DNA from: Treponema sp.
GTDB taxonomy: Bacteria > Spirochaetota > Spirochaetia > Treponematales > Treponemataceae
Reading direction: 5' to 3'
Length of the DNA: 52,443 bases
NCBI GenBank assembly: GCA_017934745.1
Contig: JAGBIY010000025.1
Location: 1 to 52,443 of the forward strand
The position numbers and the translations under genes are program-made. The notes below the pieces were generated by a model. That model saw only the letters and a list, made by a program, of their open reading frames with translations, ran no database searches and was not told the DNA's origin. Position 1 is the stretch's first letter; each line of letters starts with the position of its first letter. Below, in pieces: positions 14,752 through 23,312 of the stretch.

Positions 14752-16614
14752 ATGATTGATTGTGTCGGGAAAAGCCCGGAATATGTATTGAAGAGTGTGT
14801 TCGGATATGATGAATTCAGGCTTTTGCAGAAGCAGGTGATAGAGAACGTACTGAACGGGAAGGACACTTTGGCTGTGATGCCGACGGGCGGGGGAAAGTC
14901 CCTTTGCTATCAGGTTCCTGCGCTGATTTTCGACGGGCTGACGGTTGTCGTCTCTCCGCTCATTTCCCTGATGCAGGATCAGGTGGCTTCGCTGAAGAAT
15001 GTCGGCGTGGACGCGGTGTTCCTCAATTCCTCCGTCGACTGGAGCCAGTATTTGGAGTCCATGAATTCCATACGCGCGGGAACGACGAAAATCGTCTACG
15101 TCTCGCCGGAAGGGCTTGCGACTTCCAGAATAAACGACCTCCTGCACGAGGTGGACGTCAAGTGCATAACGGTCGACGAGGCGCACTGCCTTTCCTCCTG
15201 GGGACACGACTTCAGGCCTGACTATCTTGAGATAGCTTCTGTCAGAAAACAGTTCAAAAACGCCGTGTGCCTCGCCCTCACAGCGACCGCGACTTCTCAG
15301 GTCAGGGACGACATCGTGCGCAGCTTGGCTCTGGACAATCCTAGCGTTCTGCTTTCCAGTTTCGACAGACCGAACATTTTCCTTTCCGTGCGCCAGAAAA
15401 AGAAGGACGGCATAGAGCAGATTGTAGAATGCCTTGAGCGTCACAAAGGGGAATCTGGAATCGTCTACTGTTTTTCGAAAAAAGACGTGGACAACCTCAC
15501 GGACGAGCTTCGTTCCCTCGGATATTCGGCTCTCGCCTACCATGCGGGCCTTTCGACTGCCGTGCGGGCGGAGAACCAGGAGCGGTTCATAAACGACGAC
15601 GTTCTTGTCATGGTCGCCACCTTGGCGTTCGGTATGGGGATAAACAAACCGAATGTTCGTTTCGTCATCCACCAGACCATGCCCAAGTCCATCGAGCAGT
15701 ATTATCAGGAGATTGGGCGCGCCGGCCGTGACGGGCTTCCGAGCGAGGCTCTTCTTCTCCATTCGAAGGGAGACGGCGCGAAAATCCGCTTCCTTTTCGA
15801 CGAGAGCGAGAGCGTGGACAGGCCTCGCGCGGAAAAACTCCTCCGTGGAATGGAGACTTACGTTTCCGGCCAGTCGTGCCGCAGATTGGAGCTTCTCCGC
15901 TATTTCGGGGAGGAATACACAGGCAAAAACGAATGCTGCTGCGACCTCTGCAACATGGGCGCGGCTCCAAAGCGCGACTTGACCGTCCCCGTACAAAAAC
16001 TGATGAGCTGCATAATACGGACTGGGGCGAAATTCGGAGCGAACTATGTGATTGACGTGCTCGTCGGCTCCAAAAACAAGAAAATAACCGAGCGCGGCCA
16101 CGACAAGCTTTCGACTTACGGAATAGGGACGGAGTTCGACACCGACGGCTGGAAATCATTGACGGAGGTTCTCATTGTGAACGGTCTTTTGGTGAAGGTC
16201 GGGGAATATTCGATATTGAACATGACGCAGAAGGGTCTGGAACTTCTCCGCTCAAGGTCGAAAATAGAGCTTGAATTCAGGATTGCCGTTTCTACGGCGG
16301 AGGAGAGGCGGCTTTCTTCGAGGAAAGGTGTCGTGGCTTTCCCGAAGCCGGAGAAGAAAGCCGGTGGCCATCATGTCGATTTCGGGGACGACACCGCTTC
16401 CGAGGATTTGTTCGAGTCGCTCAAGAAATGGAGGCGGAAAAAGTCCTCGGAGGAGGGGGTGCCGCCGTACATCATCTTCAACGACCGCCATCTGCTGAGC
16501 ATCGTGTCGAGGAAACCCCGCACGCTGAACGAGCTTCTCGAATGCAACGGAGTTGGCGAGATGAAGGCGCAGAAATACGGCGGCGAGATTCTTTCGATTG
16601 TCTCCGGCTTGTAG
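14752..16614 (+). CDS. recQ: ATP-dependent DNA helicase RecQ
   Basis: A 3'-5' DNA helicase for recombination and fork repair. Seen in order: Walker A PTGGGKS at about 44-50, DEAH at 142-145 followed by SSWGHDFRPDY, motif V/VI AFGMGINKPNVRFVIHQ and YQEIGRAGRDG, and the zinc-binding cysteines (SCRRLELLRYF...C-C-C-x2-C). An RQC winged helix follows, and then an HRDC domain at the C-terminus (about 550-620, LLECNGVGEMKAQKYG). ATG 14752 was chosen for its GGGGG ribosome site and motif position; the open frame extends 23 codons upstream without support. Length is 620 residues. The stop is 36 nt from the stop of the convergent DUF1015 gene, and AGTCCTG/CAGGACT flank that gap. Confidence 0.92.
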   Translation: MIDCVGKSPEYVLKSVFGYDEFRLLQKQVIENVLNGKDTLAVMPTGGGKSLCYQVPALIFDGLTVVVSPLISLMQDQVASLKNVGVDAVFLNSSVDWSQYLESMNSIRAGTTKIVYVSPEGLATSRINDLLHEVDVKCITVDEAHCLSSWGHDFRPDYLEIASVRKQFKNAVCLALTATATSQVRDDIVRSLALDNPSVLLSSFDRPNIFLSVRQKKKDGIEQIVECLERHKGESGIVYCFSKKDVDNLTDELRSLGYSALAYHAGLSTAVRAENQERFINDDVLVMVATLAFGMGINKPNVRFVIHQTMPKSIEQYYQEIGRAGRDGLPSEALLLHSKGDGAKIRFLFDESESVDRPRAEKLLRGMETYVSGQSCRRLELLRYFGEEYTGKNECCCDLCNMGAAPKRDLTVPVQKLMSCIIRTGAKFGANYVIDVLVGSKNKKITERGHDKLSTYGIGTEFDTDGWKSLTEVLIVNGLLVKVGEYSILNMTQKGLELLRSRSKIELEFRIAVSTAEERRLSSRKGVVAFPKPEKKAGGHHVDFGDDTASEDLFESLKKWRRKKSSEEGVPPYIIFNDRHLLSIVSRKPRTLNELLECNGVGEMKAQKYGGEILSIVSGL

Positions 16615-16650
16615 TCCTGCCCGGAATTTTTTCCTGAACAGGACTTGCGC

Positions 16651-17958
16651 TTAGAAGAGTTTCCTTGCTTCGACGTAGAACCTTTTTTCGGAGGCCTCTC
16701 CCATCGAGAACGACTTTCTCGGAAGAGGGCCTCTTCCGTTTATCGTCTGGAAGAACGAGTCCTTCGCAATCGGTGGAAGAAGAATCGAGATGGCGTTCGG
16801 CTGTTTTCCGAGCTTCACCACGTCCTCCGTTCCGTGTATGTAGTCTATGTCGTTCTTCTTGTCCTTCGAATTCTCGTCGAGGTATTTGTCGAGAACCGGC
16901 TGGAGCGCGGCTATCGCGAGGTCCGTTATCGAAGTCTCCAGTACCGACCATTTCCCGTTCGCGAAGAATCCGTATCTTGCGCCCTTCGCGCCCTTGTCTC
17001 CGACGAACGACGCCCATTCCTCTTCTGAGCCGAATTGCCTTGTCTCTCCGCCGAGACTCTCCTTCACGAACGCCATGAGCTTGTCCGCGTCCTGGTTGAA
17101 GATGACCCTGTGTATCGGCTCGAACGTCAAGCCTGTATCGTAGATGTTCACGATTTCCACGAGCGCGAACCTGACAGGGCTGTTTTCTCTTTCGTCTTCT
17201 CCAAGCGTCTTCTTGTGCTCGTCCCAGACAGCCTTTGCTGTCGCGAGCGAGTGGTTCCCGTCGCCGACCGCGAAAAGGAATGTGTTCCCGTCCTTGTCGG
17301 TTCCGTTTTTCGCGAGCTTCTCAAGAGCCGCCTCTATCGCCTTTTCGGCTTTCTCTCCGCTGACTCTCCAACCGGAAATCGAGCCTGACGAGTGCATCAG
17401 CTCCCCTGAATAGATTGGCTCGGCTTCCTTCGCGATTTTTCCTGCTCCGCCGACAAGCGCATCCTCCGCGTCGTTCGCCAAGAGCATTATGTGCGGAAGC
17501 TCCAGGGCGGCTCCTGTGCGTATCTTCATCCTCGGCGGAATTCGCTCCGGCACCGTCGCCTCCGTCGCCCTGATGAACGCCTTCGATTCAGGCTTCCATT
17601 CGTACTTCTCCAAATCGACGGCTATGACGAGACCTTTTCTCGTCCTTCCGTACTCCGTCTTGCGCTCGATGTAGACGGCCTCCTCTTCGGAATTGAAGAT
17701 GCCGTCCGAAAGATACTCCTTCATCGTCTTCTGTATCTTCCCGATTCTCTCGTCCTTGTCGCTTTCGTTGAGGTAGACTTCCGGGTAAATCAGGTTGAGC
17801 GTCGAAGGAGCGGAGCCTGCCGTCTCTTCCGCCTTCTTCCAATAATCCTTGTCTTGTGTGTACTGGTCGCATGCTATCACGGACCATGTTTTCAAATCGA
17901 TGTTTTTTGGGAGCAAGATTTCTGGAATCTGCACTCCGAATTTCGTGAATGTTTTCAT
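16651..17958 (-). CDS. DUF1015 family protein
   Basis: A 435-residue cytoplasmic protein of the DUF1015 family. It opens with GVQIPEILLPKNIDLKTWSV and carries the family's central GDGNHSLATAKAVWDEHKK segment (the DGHHR-like motif, here GNH), plus a FEPIHRV segment. The biochemical function is not established; in some bacteria it lies next to serine or phosphoserine genes, which is not the case here. No Shine-Dalgarno is visible. TAAAAT (17968-17973) lies 9 nt before the ATG, so a 5' leader of only about 2 nt is expected. It is divergent from rpoN, with the two ATGs 70 nt apart. Confidence 0.82.
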   Translation of the reverse strand: MKTFTKFGVQIPEILLPKNIDLKTWSVIACDQYTQDKDYWKKAEETAGSAPSTLNLIYPEVYLNESDKDERIGKIQKTMKEYLSDGIFNSEEEAVYIERKTEYGRTRKGLVIAVDLEKYEWKPESKAFIRATEATVPERIPPRMKIRTGAALELPHIMLLANDAEDALVGGAGKIAKEAEPIYSGELMHSSGSISGWRVSGEKAEKAIEAALEKLAKNGTDKDGNTFLFAVGDGNHSLATAKAVWDEHKKTLGEDERENSPVRFALVEIVNIYDTGLTFEPIHRVIFNQDADKLMAFVKESLGGETRQFGSEEEWASFVGDKGAKGARYGFFANGKWSVLETSITDLAIAALQPVLDKYLDENSKDKKNDIDYIHGTEDVVKLGKQPNAISILLPPIAKDSFFQTINGRGPLPRKSFSMGEASEKRFYVEARKLF

Positions 17959-18013
17959 AATGCATTGATTTTATCGGATTTCATTTAAACATTCGCCCGA
18001 TTTTACGTTTTCT

Positions 18014-18022
18014 TGATAAAAT
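18014..18022 (+). promoter_or_regulatory. Extended -10 promoter of rpoN, leaderless geometry
   Basis: TG-A-TAAAAT (18014-18022) ends 6 nt before the rpoN ATG at 18029, placing the predicted start on the A of ATG. No convincing -35 is present, which is usual for extended -10 promoters. Confidence 0.5.
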
Positions 18023-18028
18023 GAATTC

Positions 18029-19579
18029 ATGCAGATGGGATTTTCACAACGCCAGAATCAGAATCAGAACCAGAGAATGGCCCAGACCCAGACAATGCGG
18101 CTGAACCAGCGGCAGATTCAGTCGCTGCGCCTTCTTTCACTCGGAACGGAGGAGCTTGTCGAAGAAATCGGCAGGTTCTCCGAGCGCAATCCCGCGTTGG
18201 AAGTCGAGGGCGCGGAGTCCGCCGGTGATGTCGGCGTGGAAAAATCGCACGGCTTTGACGGATTTTCCGACTATGAGAAATATTCCTCCTCTTCCGGCCG
18301 CGACGACGAGAGCGACATGTTCCAGGCCGCGCTTGAGTCGAACGCCGACGACAGGGAGACCCTGTCCGAGCACCTGCTCCACCAGCTGTTTTCAATGGAC
18401 ATTTCTGAGGAAAAACGCGAGTACTGCCGCAGATTGATCGAGAACCTGGACGGCAACGGCTTCCATATCCTGGCCGTGGAGTCGATTTTCAAGGGCATGA
18501 GCAGGGCGTTCATGGAGAAGTGCCTTGACATAGTCCAAAGACTCGATCCTGTCGGGACATGCTGCGCCAACTATGAGGAGAGCCTGTTCGTCCAGGCGAA
18601 AATCGCTTCAGAGGAGATGCGCGTCCCAAAAGCCGCCCTCTTCATATTGAACGGCCGCTTCGAGATGCTGAACCCGCCGCAAGTCCAGAAAATCACTAGG
18701 AAAGTGAACAGATACATAGAGTCGCAGCGCGGGCTGAAATTCGCCAACGAGTCCCAGAAAACAGAAGCCTTGCCGAATGCTTTTTCCGAGGAGGACATAG
18801 CGGACGCGCTCACCTTCATAAAAAGCCTCGACCCGTTCCCCGCGAGGAATTTCGGCTGGTCAAAAGCGAATTTCGTGACTCCCGATGTCCGCGTGGAGAA
18901 AATCCCGGTCGCGGAGTCAGACGATGGGGATGTTCCGTTCCGCGTCGTAATCGAAAAGGAGCGCATTCCAGTTCTGCGGTTGTCTGAGAGCTACGAGCGT
19001 TTTTCACAAAAGATGAATTCCATTCCAGAAGACGAGCGCAGCGAAAAGCAGAAGGCCGAGGCGAATTTTTCGAGGGACGCCATCCAGAGCGCGCGCGTCT
19101 TCATCGACAGCGTGAATTTCAGGGAGAGCACGCTCGCGCGCGCCGCTTCCGAAATCGTCAAGAGGCAGCTTCCGTTTTTCCAGAACGGGCCTCGTTTCCT
19201 TTCTCCGCTCAAGCAGAAGGACATCGCCGAGGCTTTGGGCGTGGACGTTTCGACAATATCCCGCATGGCAAACGAGAAGTTCCTTTCTTGCGACTGGGGG
19301 ACTTTCGGTTTCGGGTATTTCTTCACGAACGCCGTCAACGATGAGACTGTGAGGAACCAGAAGACGAGCGGGCTTTCCGGTGGCGGCTCGGCACCTGTCT
19401 CGAAGGAGGGGGTGAAATTCGAGATAGCGAAGCTTTTGGAGGAGCACAGGAACGACAAAAAACAGTTGAGCGACCAGAAAATATCGGACATCCTCATGGA
19501 ACGCGGCATAAAGGTCGCCAGAAGGACTGTCGCCAAATACAGGCTGGAGCTGAACATAGATTCGTCGTATTCTCGGTAA
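18029..19579 (+). CDS. rpoN: RNA polymerase sigma-54 factor
   Basis: Sigma-54 directs RNA polymerase to -24/-12 promoters and needs an AAA+ activator. Region I is Gln/Leu-rich (MRLNQRQIQSLRLLSLGTEE, residues about 22-45) and is followed by an acidic region II. The core-binding and HTH parts run from about 110 to 430 (KQKDIAEALGVDVSTISRMA). The RpoN box ARRTVAKYR is at 497-505. Length 516 is slightly longer than many homologues. No ribosome site precedes the ATG, in agreement with the leaderless promoter; an in-frame ATG two codons later is possible. hpf follows 120 nt downstream, then hprK and ptsH, an order recalling the rpoN cluster of proteobacteria. Confidence 0.95.
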   Translation: MQMGFSQRQNQNQNQRMAQTQTMRLNQRQIQSLRLLSLGTEELVEEIGRFSERNPALEVEGAESAGDVGVEKSHGFDGFSDYEKYSSSSGRDDESDMFQAALESNADDRETLSEHLLHQLFSMDISEEKREYCRRLIENLDGNGFHILAVESIFKGMSRAFMEKCLDIVQRLDPVGTCCANYEESLFVQAKIASEEMRVPKAALFILNGRFEMLNPPQVQKITRKVNRYIESQRGLKFANESQKTEALPNAFSEEDIADALTFIKSLDPFPARNFGWSKANFVTPDVRVEKIPVAESDDGDVPFRVVIEKERIPVLRLSESYERFSQKMNSIPEDERSEKQKAEANFSRDAIQSARVFIDSVNFRESTLARAASEIVKRQLPFFQNGPRFLSPLKQKDIAEALGVDVSTISRMANEKFLSCDWGTFGFGYFFTNAVNDETVRNQKTSGLSGGGSAPVSKEGVKFEIAKLLEEHRNDKKQLSDQKISDILMERGIKVARRTVAKYRLELNIDSSYSR

Positions 19580-19627
19580 AAAAAATTCGCATATTTCGGA
19601 ATTCTGTATTATCATATATTCAACAAG

Positions 19628-19657
19628 CTTGTTCGGAAGCTTCGGTTTTCCAACAAG
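19628..19657. repeat. Palindrome of the CTGTTCGGAAA family in the hpf leader
   Basis: CTTGTT-c-GGAA pairs with TTCC-AACAAG around GCTTCGGTT. It lies between the rpoN stop and the hpf ribosome site, so it may affect stability or translation of hpf. Confidence 0.5.
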
Positions 19658-19699
19658 TTGCTTTAGAAGTGAGAGAATTTTAGATAAGGGGTGAACACT

Positions 19700-19990
19700 A
19701 TGACTAAATCAATTAGCGCCGTCGGCTTTGAACTTGAACAGAAACAGTCGGAAATGATTGAGAAAAAAATTGACCGTGTAAAATATGCAGAGGATTTGAT
19801 TGTCGACCTCATCGTCAAGGTAAAGCACGACAAGGCTTATGTCTTCGATGCGAACGTGAACTTCAAGTGGGGAACGCAGGCGCATGTTTCGGGGGAGGAT
19901 TTCGATTTCGGAGCGGCCCTCAACAAGATGATGGATGTCCTCGACACGAAGATTAAAAAGGAAAAGGACAAGGTGCAGGAGAAGAAATAA
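19700..19990 (+). CDS. hpf: Ribosome hibernation promoting factor, short form
   Basis: A 96-residue HPF/YfiA-fold protein that occupies the decoding region of idle 70S ribosomes. It begins with TKSISAVGFELEQKQSEMIE and contains the conserved NFKWGTQAHVSGEDFDFGAA-like core; the long-form C-terminal dimerisation domain is absent. ATG 19700 follows AAGGGGTG at good spacing; a GTG three codons earlier overlaps that site. It lies 120 nt downstream of rpoN and ends in a strong terminator, so it is either co-transcribed with rpoN or expressed from its own leader. Confidence 0.85.
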   Translation: MTKSISAVGFELEQKQSEMIEKKIDRVKYAEDLIVDLIVKVKHDKAYVFDANVNFKWGTQAHVSGEDFDFGAALNKMMDVLDTKIKKEKDKVQEKK

Positions 19991-20014
19991 CCGTTCTTTT
20001 CCTCTGGTTCATGG

Positions 20015-20051
20015 ACGACCTCGGGTGCTTTCACTCGCGGTCGTTTTTTTT
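20015..20051 (+). terminator. Rho-independent terminator after hpf
   Basis: ACGACC-TCG-GGTG pairs with CACT-CGC-GGTCGT (two mismatches) and is followed by eight T residues. It separates rpoN/hpf from hprK. Confidence 0.85.
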
Positions 20052-20066
20052 GTCCCTCTGAAATGC

Positions 20067-20095
20067 TTGTCAATATGAGCGTTTGTGTGTATAGT
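20067..20095 (+). promoter_or_regulatory. hprK promoter, leaderless geometry
   Basis: TTGTCA (20067-20072), a 17-bp spacer, then TATAGT (20090-20095). The ATG at 20103 is 7 nt after the -10 box. No Shine-Dalgarno is visible. Confidence 0.65.
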
Positions 20096-20102
20096 CGTTT
20101 TT

Positions 20103-21101
20103 ATGGCTGATAAATCCTTTACAGTGCTAGATTTGCTAGATATGGAATTGCCCGGACGCAACTCGTTGAACCTCAAATGTATAGGTGGGAGGAAAGGGCT
20201 GTCCAAGCAGATTCTCGTTCCCGACATAAACCGTCCGGGACTCGCATTGACAGGGTTTTTCGACGCTTTCCAGTCGAGCCGCGTCCAGCTTTTCGGGCTT
20301 GGGGAGGTCGCCTACCTCAAAAAACTTGAGTCTGAGAGCAGGACCGACACCATCGACAAGATGTTCTCGTTCGACATTCCATGCGTCGTTTTCACGCACA
20401 ATCTCTCTCCGAGGGACGTGAGCGGCGAATTCATGAGGATAGCCGAGGAGGCGGAGTGCGCCGTGCTCCTCTCCGATTTGGAGACGACCGAATTCTCCAT
20501 GAGGCTCATGCGCGTGTTCTCGAACATCTTCGCTCCGAAGAAGACGATGCACGGCGTAATGGTCGAAGTCTACGGAATCGGAATCCTGTTGACGGGCCAC
20601 TCCGGTGTCGGAAAGTCCGAGTGCGCGCTTGAGCTTATCGAGCGCGGGCACAGGCTTGTCGCCGACGACATCGTTGAGATGCGGTGCGTAAACGGAAATT
20701 CCGTGCTCGCGCAGGGTGCGAATTCCCTCATAAGCCACCACATGGAAATCCGCGGATTGGGAATCATAAACGTTTCCCAGCTGTACGGAATCGGCTCCAT
20801 AAGGGAGCAGAAGGAGGTGCAGCTCGTCATAAAGCTTGCCGAGTGGGATTCCGCCAAGATTTACGACAGAATCGGAACGAACAGCGACACCATCGACATC
20901 CTGGGCGTCAAGGTTCCGATGATTGAGGTTCCTGTCAAGCCGGGCCGAAACGTTCCAATCATAATCGAGGCCGCAGCCATGAACGAGCGTTTGAAGAACA
21001 AGGGATACGATTCAGCCCGCGACTTCAACCAGAACATCCTCAAGTGGATTGAGACTGGCGAGGCGCGTTCCGCTTACTATGGAAGCGACGACTCTTATTG
21101 A
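20103..21101 (+). CDS. hprK: HPr kinase/phosphorylase
   Basis: A bifunctional enzyme that phosphorylates and dephosphorylates Ser46 of HPr and so couples carbon and phosphate state to regulation. The N-terminal domain covers residues 1-140. Walker A GHSGVGKS is at 165-172, LVADDIVEM at about 185-193, and the HprK signature MEIRGLGIINV follows, then a C-terminal KPGRNVPIIIEAAAM. ATG 20103 matches the promoter; the longer GTG frame from 20085 would overlap the -10. Its substrate HPr is encoded 58 nt downstream and retains both His15 and Ser46. Length is 332 residues. Confidence 0.93.
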   Translation: MADKSFTVLDLLDMELPGRNSLNLKCIGGRKGLSKQILVPDINRPGLALTGFFDAFQSSRVQLFGLGEVAYLKKLESESRTDTIDKMFSFDIPCVVFTHNLSPRDVSGEFMRIAEEAECAVLLSDLETTEFSMRLMRVFSNIFAPKKTMHGVMVEVYGIGILLTGHSGVGKSECALELIERGHRLVADDIVEMRCVNGNSVLAQGANSLISHHMEIRGLGIINVSQLYGIGSIREQKEVQLVIKLAEWDSAKIYDRIGTNSDTIDILGVKVPMIEVPVKPGRNVPIIIEAAAMNERLKNKGYDSARDFNQNILKWIETGEARSAYYGSDDSY

Positions 21102-21104
21102 GAA

Positions 21105-21119
21105 ATTAGCGAAGCTAAT
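21105..21119. repeat. GCGAAGC mini-hairpin between hprK and ptsH
   Basis: ATTAGC-GAA-GCTAAT forms a 6-bp stem with a three-base loop and contains GCGAAGC at 21109-21115. It lies just after the hprK stop and may act as an intercistronic processing or stabilising element. Confidence 0.45.
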
Positions 21120-21159
21120 GAATATAAACACAGGGAAGTAGACCCCAAGGAAGTTTCTT

Positions 21160-21426
21160 ATGACAGAAAAAACATTGACCGTCAAAAACCGCGCTGGCAT
21201 TCACGCCCGTCCAGCAGCTCTCATCGCTCAGACCGCGAACAAATTCTCTTCCGAAATAACGATTGAGAAGGATTCCACGACAGTGAACGCGAAGTCGATA
21301 ATGGGGGTCATAACGATGGCCGCAGGATACAACACGGTTCTCGTTCTCAGGGCGGAAGGGCCGGACGAAAAGCAGGCTGTCGAGTCGATTTTCGATTTGT
21401 TCGAGAGCAAATTCGACGAAGACTGA
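21160..21426 (+). CDS. ptsH: Phosphocarrier protein HPr
   Basis: An 88-residue HPr. The active-site His15 lies in NRAGIHARPAA and the regulatory Ser46 in AKSIMGVITMAAG. It can take phosphate from EI at His15 and from HprK at Ser46. AAGGAAG precedes the ATG. No PTS permease genes lie in the window, so here HPr may serve mainly regulation, as suggested for other spirochaetes with incomplete PTS. Confidence 0.95.
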   Translation: MTEKTLTVKNRAGIHARPAALIAQTANKFSSEITIEKDSTTVNAKSIMGVITMAAGYNTVLVLRAEGPDEKQAVESIFDLFESKFDED

Positions 21427-21482
21427 TTTTTAAGCCCAATTGTTTTTGAATTTTTTGAGCATTTGTAATATTTGGTGAAGAA

Positions 21483-22091
21483 ATGAAAGAAATCACACAG
21501 AGACAGAAGGAAGTCTTGAATTTCATCTCGACTTTCATAAAGGCAAATGGATTCCCCCCGACAGTCCGTGAAATCGGGGTGAACTTCGGCATATCGCTCC
21601 GCGCCGTGCAGGACCACATAGCGGCCCTGCAGAAAAAGGGGTATCTCTCCCAGAGCCAAAAGCGCGCCCGCTCCATAAGCGTTCTTGTGGACACCAAGAA
21701 GGATTCGGATTCGTCTTTCGTGAAGGTGCCGATTTTGGGCAACGTAGTCGCCGGAAAGCCGATAATGAGCGAGGAGAATTTCGACGGCAGCGTGAATCTC
21801 GTCGAGCCGTTCGTCCGTCCTGGAAAAAGCTATTTCGCGCTCCGGGTCAGGGGCACGAGCATGAAGGATGCGGGAATCCTCGAAGGCGACCTTGCGATTG
21901 TCGAGCAGGCTTCGAGCGCGGTCGACGGTCAGATTGTGGTGGCTTTGCTCGACGGAGCGATAACGATAAAGCGTTTCTACAAAGAGACCGACAGGGTGCG
22001 TCTCCAGCCTGAGAACCCGGAATTCTCCGCTATCTACAGCGACAACGTGACGATTCTCGGAATCCTTTCGAGCATAGTTCGTCAGTATTGA
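21483..22091 (+). CDS. lexA: LexA repressor
   Basis: SOS repressor and self-cleaving protease, 202 residues. The N-terminal winged helix is present (TQRQKEVLNFISTFI, then PPTVREIGVNFGISLRAVQD). The Ala90-Gly91 cleavage site lies in GNVVAGKP, the catalytic Ser126 in RGTSMKDAGI and Lys163 in AITIKRF. It is followed 9 nt later by holA, so the two probably form one transcript. I see no well-known SOS-box sequence upstream; the operator of this lineage is not recognisable by eye. The start codon has only a weak ribosome site (GGTGAAG). Confidence 0.93.
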   Translation: MKEITQRQKEVLNFISTFIKANGFPPTVREIGVNFGISLRAVQDHIAALQKKGYLSQSQKRARSISVLVDTKKDSDSSFVKVPILGNVVAGKPIMSEENFDGSVNLVEPFVRPGKSYFALRVRGTSMKDAGILEGDLAIVEQASSAVDGQIVVALLDGAITIKRFYKETDRVRLQPENPEFSAIYSDNVTILGILSSIVRQY

Positions 22092-22100
22092 CAGGTTTAG

Positions 22101-23147
22101 ATGGCAGCTTCCGTTTATCTGTTCACCGGTCCTGAATTCGGCGAGAAGAACGACAGGATAGATTCCATGAAGGCCGATTTCAAGAAGAAGTTCGGCGAAG
22201 TCGATTTTTACCGTTACTACGCGTCCGAGTCGTCTGTCGATTCCGTCGTCTCGGATTTGCAGTCCGGTTCACTGTTCGCTTCCGCCACTTTTTCCGTTTT
22301 GAGGGAAGCCGAGCTTGTGAAGAAAAAGGAAGAGCTGGAGTCTCTCTCGAAATGGATTTCGTCTCCAGAGGCGGATTCCAGCAAAGTCCTCGTGCTCGTT
22401 TCGGACGAATATTCCGTCGATTCCAAGCTTGAGAAGCTGGTGCCGCCTGAGAACAAGAAAGTCTTTTGGGGGCTGGACGAGAACAGAAAAGAGGAGTGGA
22501 TTCGGAATTTCCTGAAGAAAGGGGCGTTCGGAGTCTCTCTTGGTGTCGAGGACGAAGCCGTCTCCCTCATCCTCGATTTGGTCGATGGGGATACTGCCTC
22601 GCTGCGCAGTGAATGCTCTCGCTTCTTCTTGTGTTTCCCCGCAGGGCACGTCGTCACCGCGGACGATGTGGAGAAGATTTTGGCGCACAACAGGGAGGAG
22701 TCGGCGTTCACCCTTTTCGACGCCATGTCCGAGGTGGACAATCCTCCCGCAAAACGTCTTGAGAACGCCCTTTCAATTTTGCAGAAGATAACACGCTCCA
22801 GTTCGAAGAATTCCTCGCCAGTCGCGATACTCGCCGGCCTTGTCTCGTGCTTCCGACGCCTTTCCGTTTGGCACACGATTCATTCGGGTGGAGCGTATGT
22901 GGGCGAGTTCGACTTGAAGAAAAACGGGTTCACCAGCAGAAAACAGCGAGTCCAATACGAGAGGGCTTCAAGAATTTGGTCGTTCGGGCAGACCTCTGCG
23001 ATAATAGCCTTGATTTCGGCGACGGACATGGACATCCGCACTTCCAGCACTTCCCTCGGCGAAACGAACCTTTTCCTGCTCGTCTATTCAATAGTCATGA
23101 AAAACGGAGCCGCATGCGTGAAGTACGTGCCTTCGTACGAAAATTAG
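22101..23147 (+). CDS. holA: DNA polymerase III delta subunit
   Basis: Clamp-loader subunit that opens the beta sliding clamp. The 348-residue protein has the HolA layout: an N-terminal AAA-like domain starting VYLFTGPEFGEKNDRIDSM, a central LDLVDGDTASLRSEC...KIL segment, and a C-terminal helical collar (ENALSILQKITRSSS..., then ISATDMDIRTSS). Sequence conservation in this family is low, but the order of features and length fit. Start ATG 22101 is 9 nt after the lexA stop. Confidence 0.85.
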   Translation: MAASVYLFTGPEFGEKNDRIDSMKADFKKKFGEVDFYRYYASESSVDSVVSDLQSGSLFASATFSVLREAELVKKKEELESLSKWISSPEADSSKVLVLVSDEYSVDSKLEKLVPPENKKVFWGLDENRKEEWIRNFLKKGAFGVSLGVEDEAVSLILDLVDGDTASLRSECSRFFLCFPAGHVVTADDVEKILAHNREESAFTLFDAMSEVDNPPAKRLENALSILQKITRSSSKNSSPVAILAGLVSCFRRLSVWHTIHSGGAYVGEFDLKKNGFTSRKQRVQYERASRIWSFGQTSAIIALISATDMDIRTSSTSLGETNLFLLVYSIVMKNGAACVKYVPSYEN

Positions 23148-23150
23148 ACC

Positions 23151-23177
23151 TGTTCGGAAAACTGAAGTTTCCGAACA
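23151..23177. repeat. Palindrome, CTGTTCGGAAA family (best conserved copy)
   Basis: TGTTCGGAAA (23151-23160) and TTTCCGAACA (23168-23177) form a perfect 10-bp stem with the loop ACTGAAG. It begins a few bases after the holA stop and may end or process the lexA-holA transcript; there is no T-run. Confidence 0.65.
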
Positions 23178-23201
23178 CCTGTATTGGGCAAGTCTATTTT
23201 G

Positions 23202-23230
23202 TTGCTTGTGACTCGTTTCTCTTTTATAAT
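23202..23230 (+). promoter_or_regulatory. Promoter of the envelope lipoprotein/LysM operon
   Basis: TTGCTT (23202-23207), a 17-bp spacer, then a consensus TATAAT (23225-23230). Predicted start is near 23237, inside the next palindrome, so the transcript would begin with a hairpin. Confidence 0.7.
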
Positions 23231-23232
23231 AG

Positions 23233-23264
23233 ACCTGTTCCGAAATTGAATTTTCCGAACAGGT
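23233..23264. repeat. Palindrome, CTGTTCGGAAA family, at the 5' end of the lipoprotein transcript
   Basis: ACCTGTTC-C-GAAA pairs with TTTT-CC-GAACAGGT with one mismatch. It overlaps the predicted transcription start and would give the mRNA a 5'-terminal stem-loop, which could protect it from decay. Confidence 0.55.
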
Positions 23265-23312
23265 TTGATGAAAAAAAATTAATTCATAAAGTTTTGTTTT
23301 GGAGGGAAAAAA

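Noticed and set aside
17959..18028. CCGATAA near the DUF1015 start considered as a sigma-28 -10 element
   Set aside because: There is no TAAA at the required 15-nt spacing; an ordinary TAAAAT explains the site better.
21427..21482. SOS operator sought upstream of lexA
   Set aside because: No inverted repeat stands out in the 56-nt gap, and treponemal LexA sites are not known well enough to call by eye.
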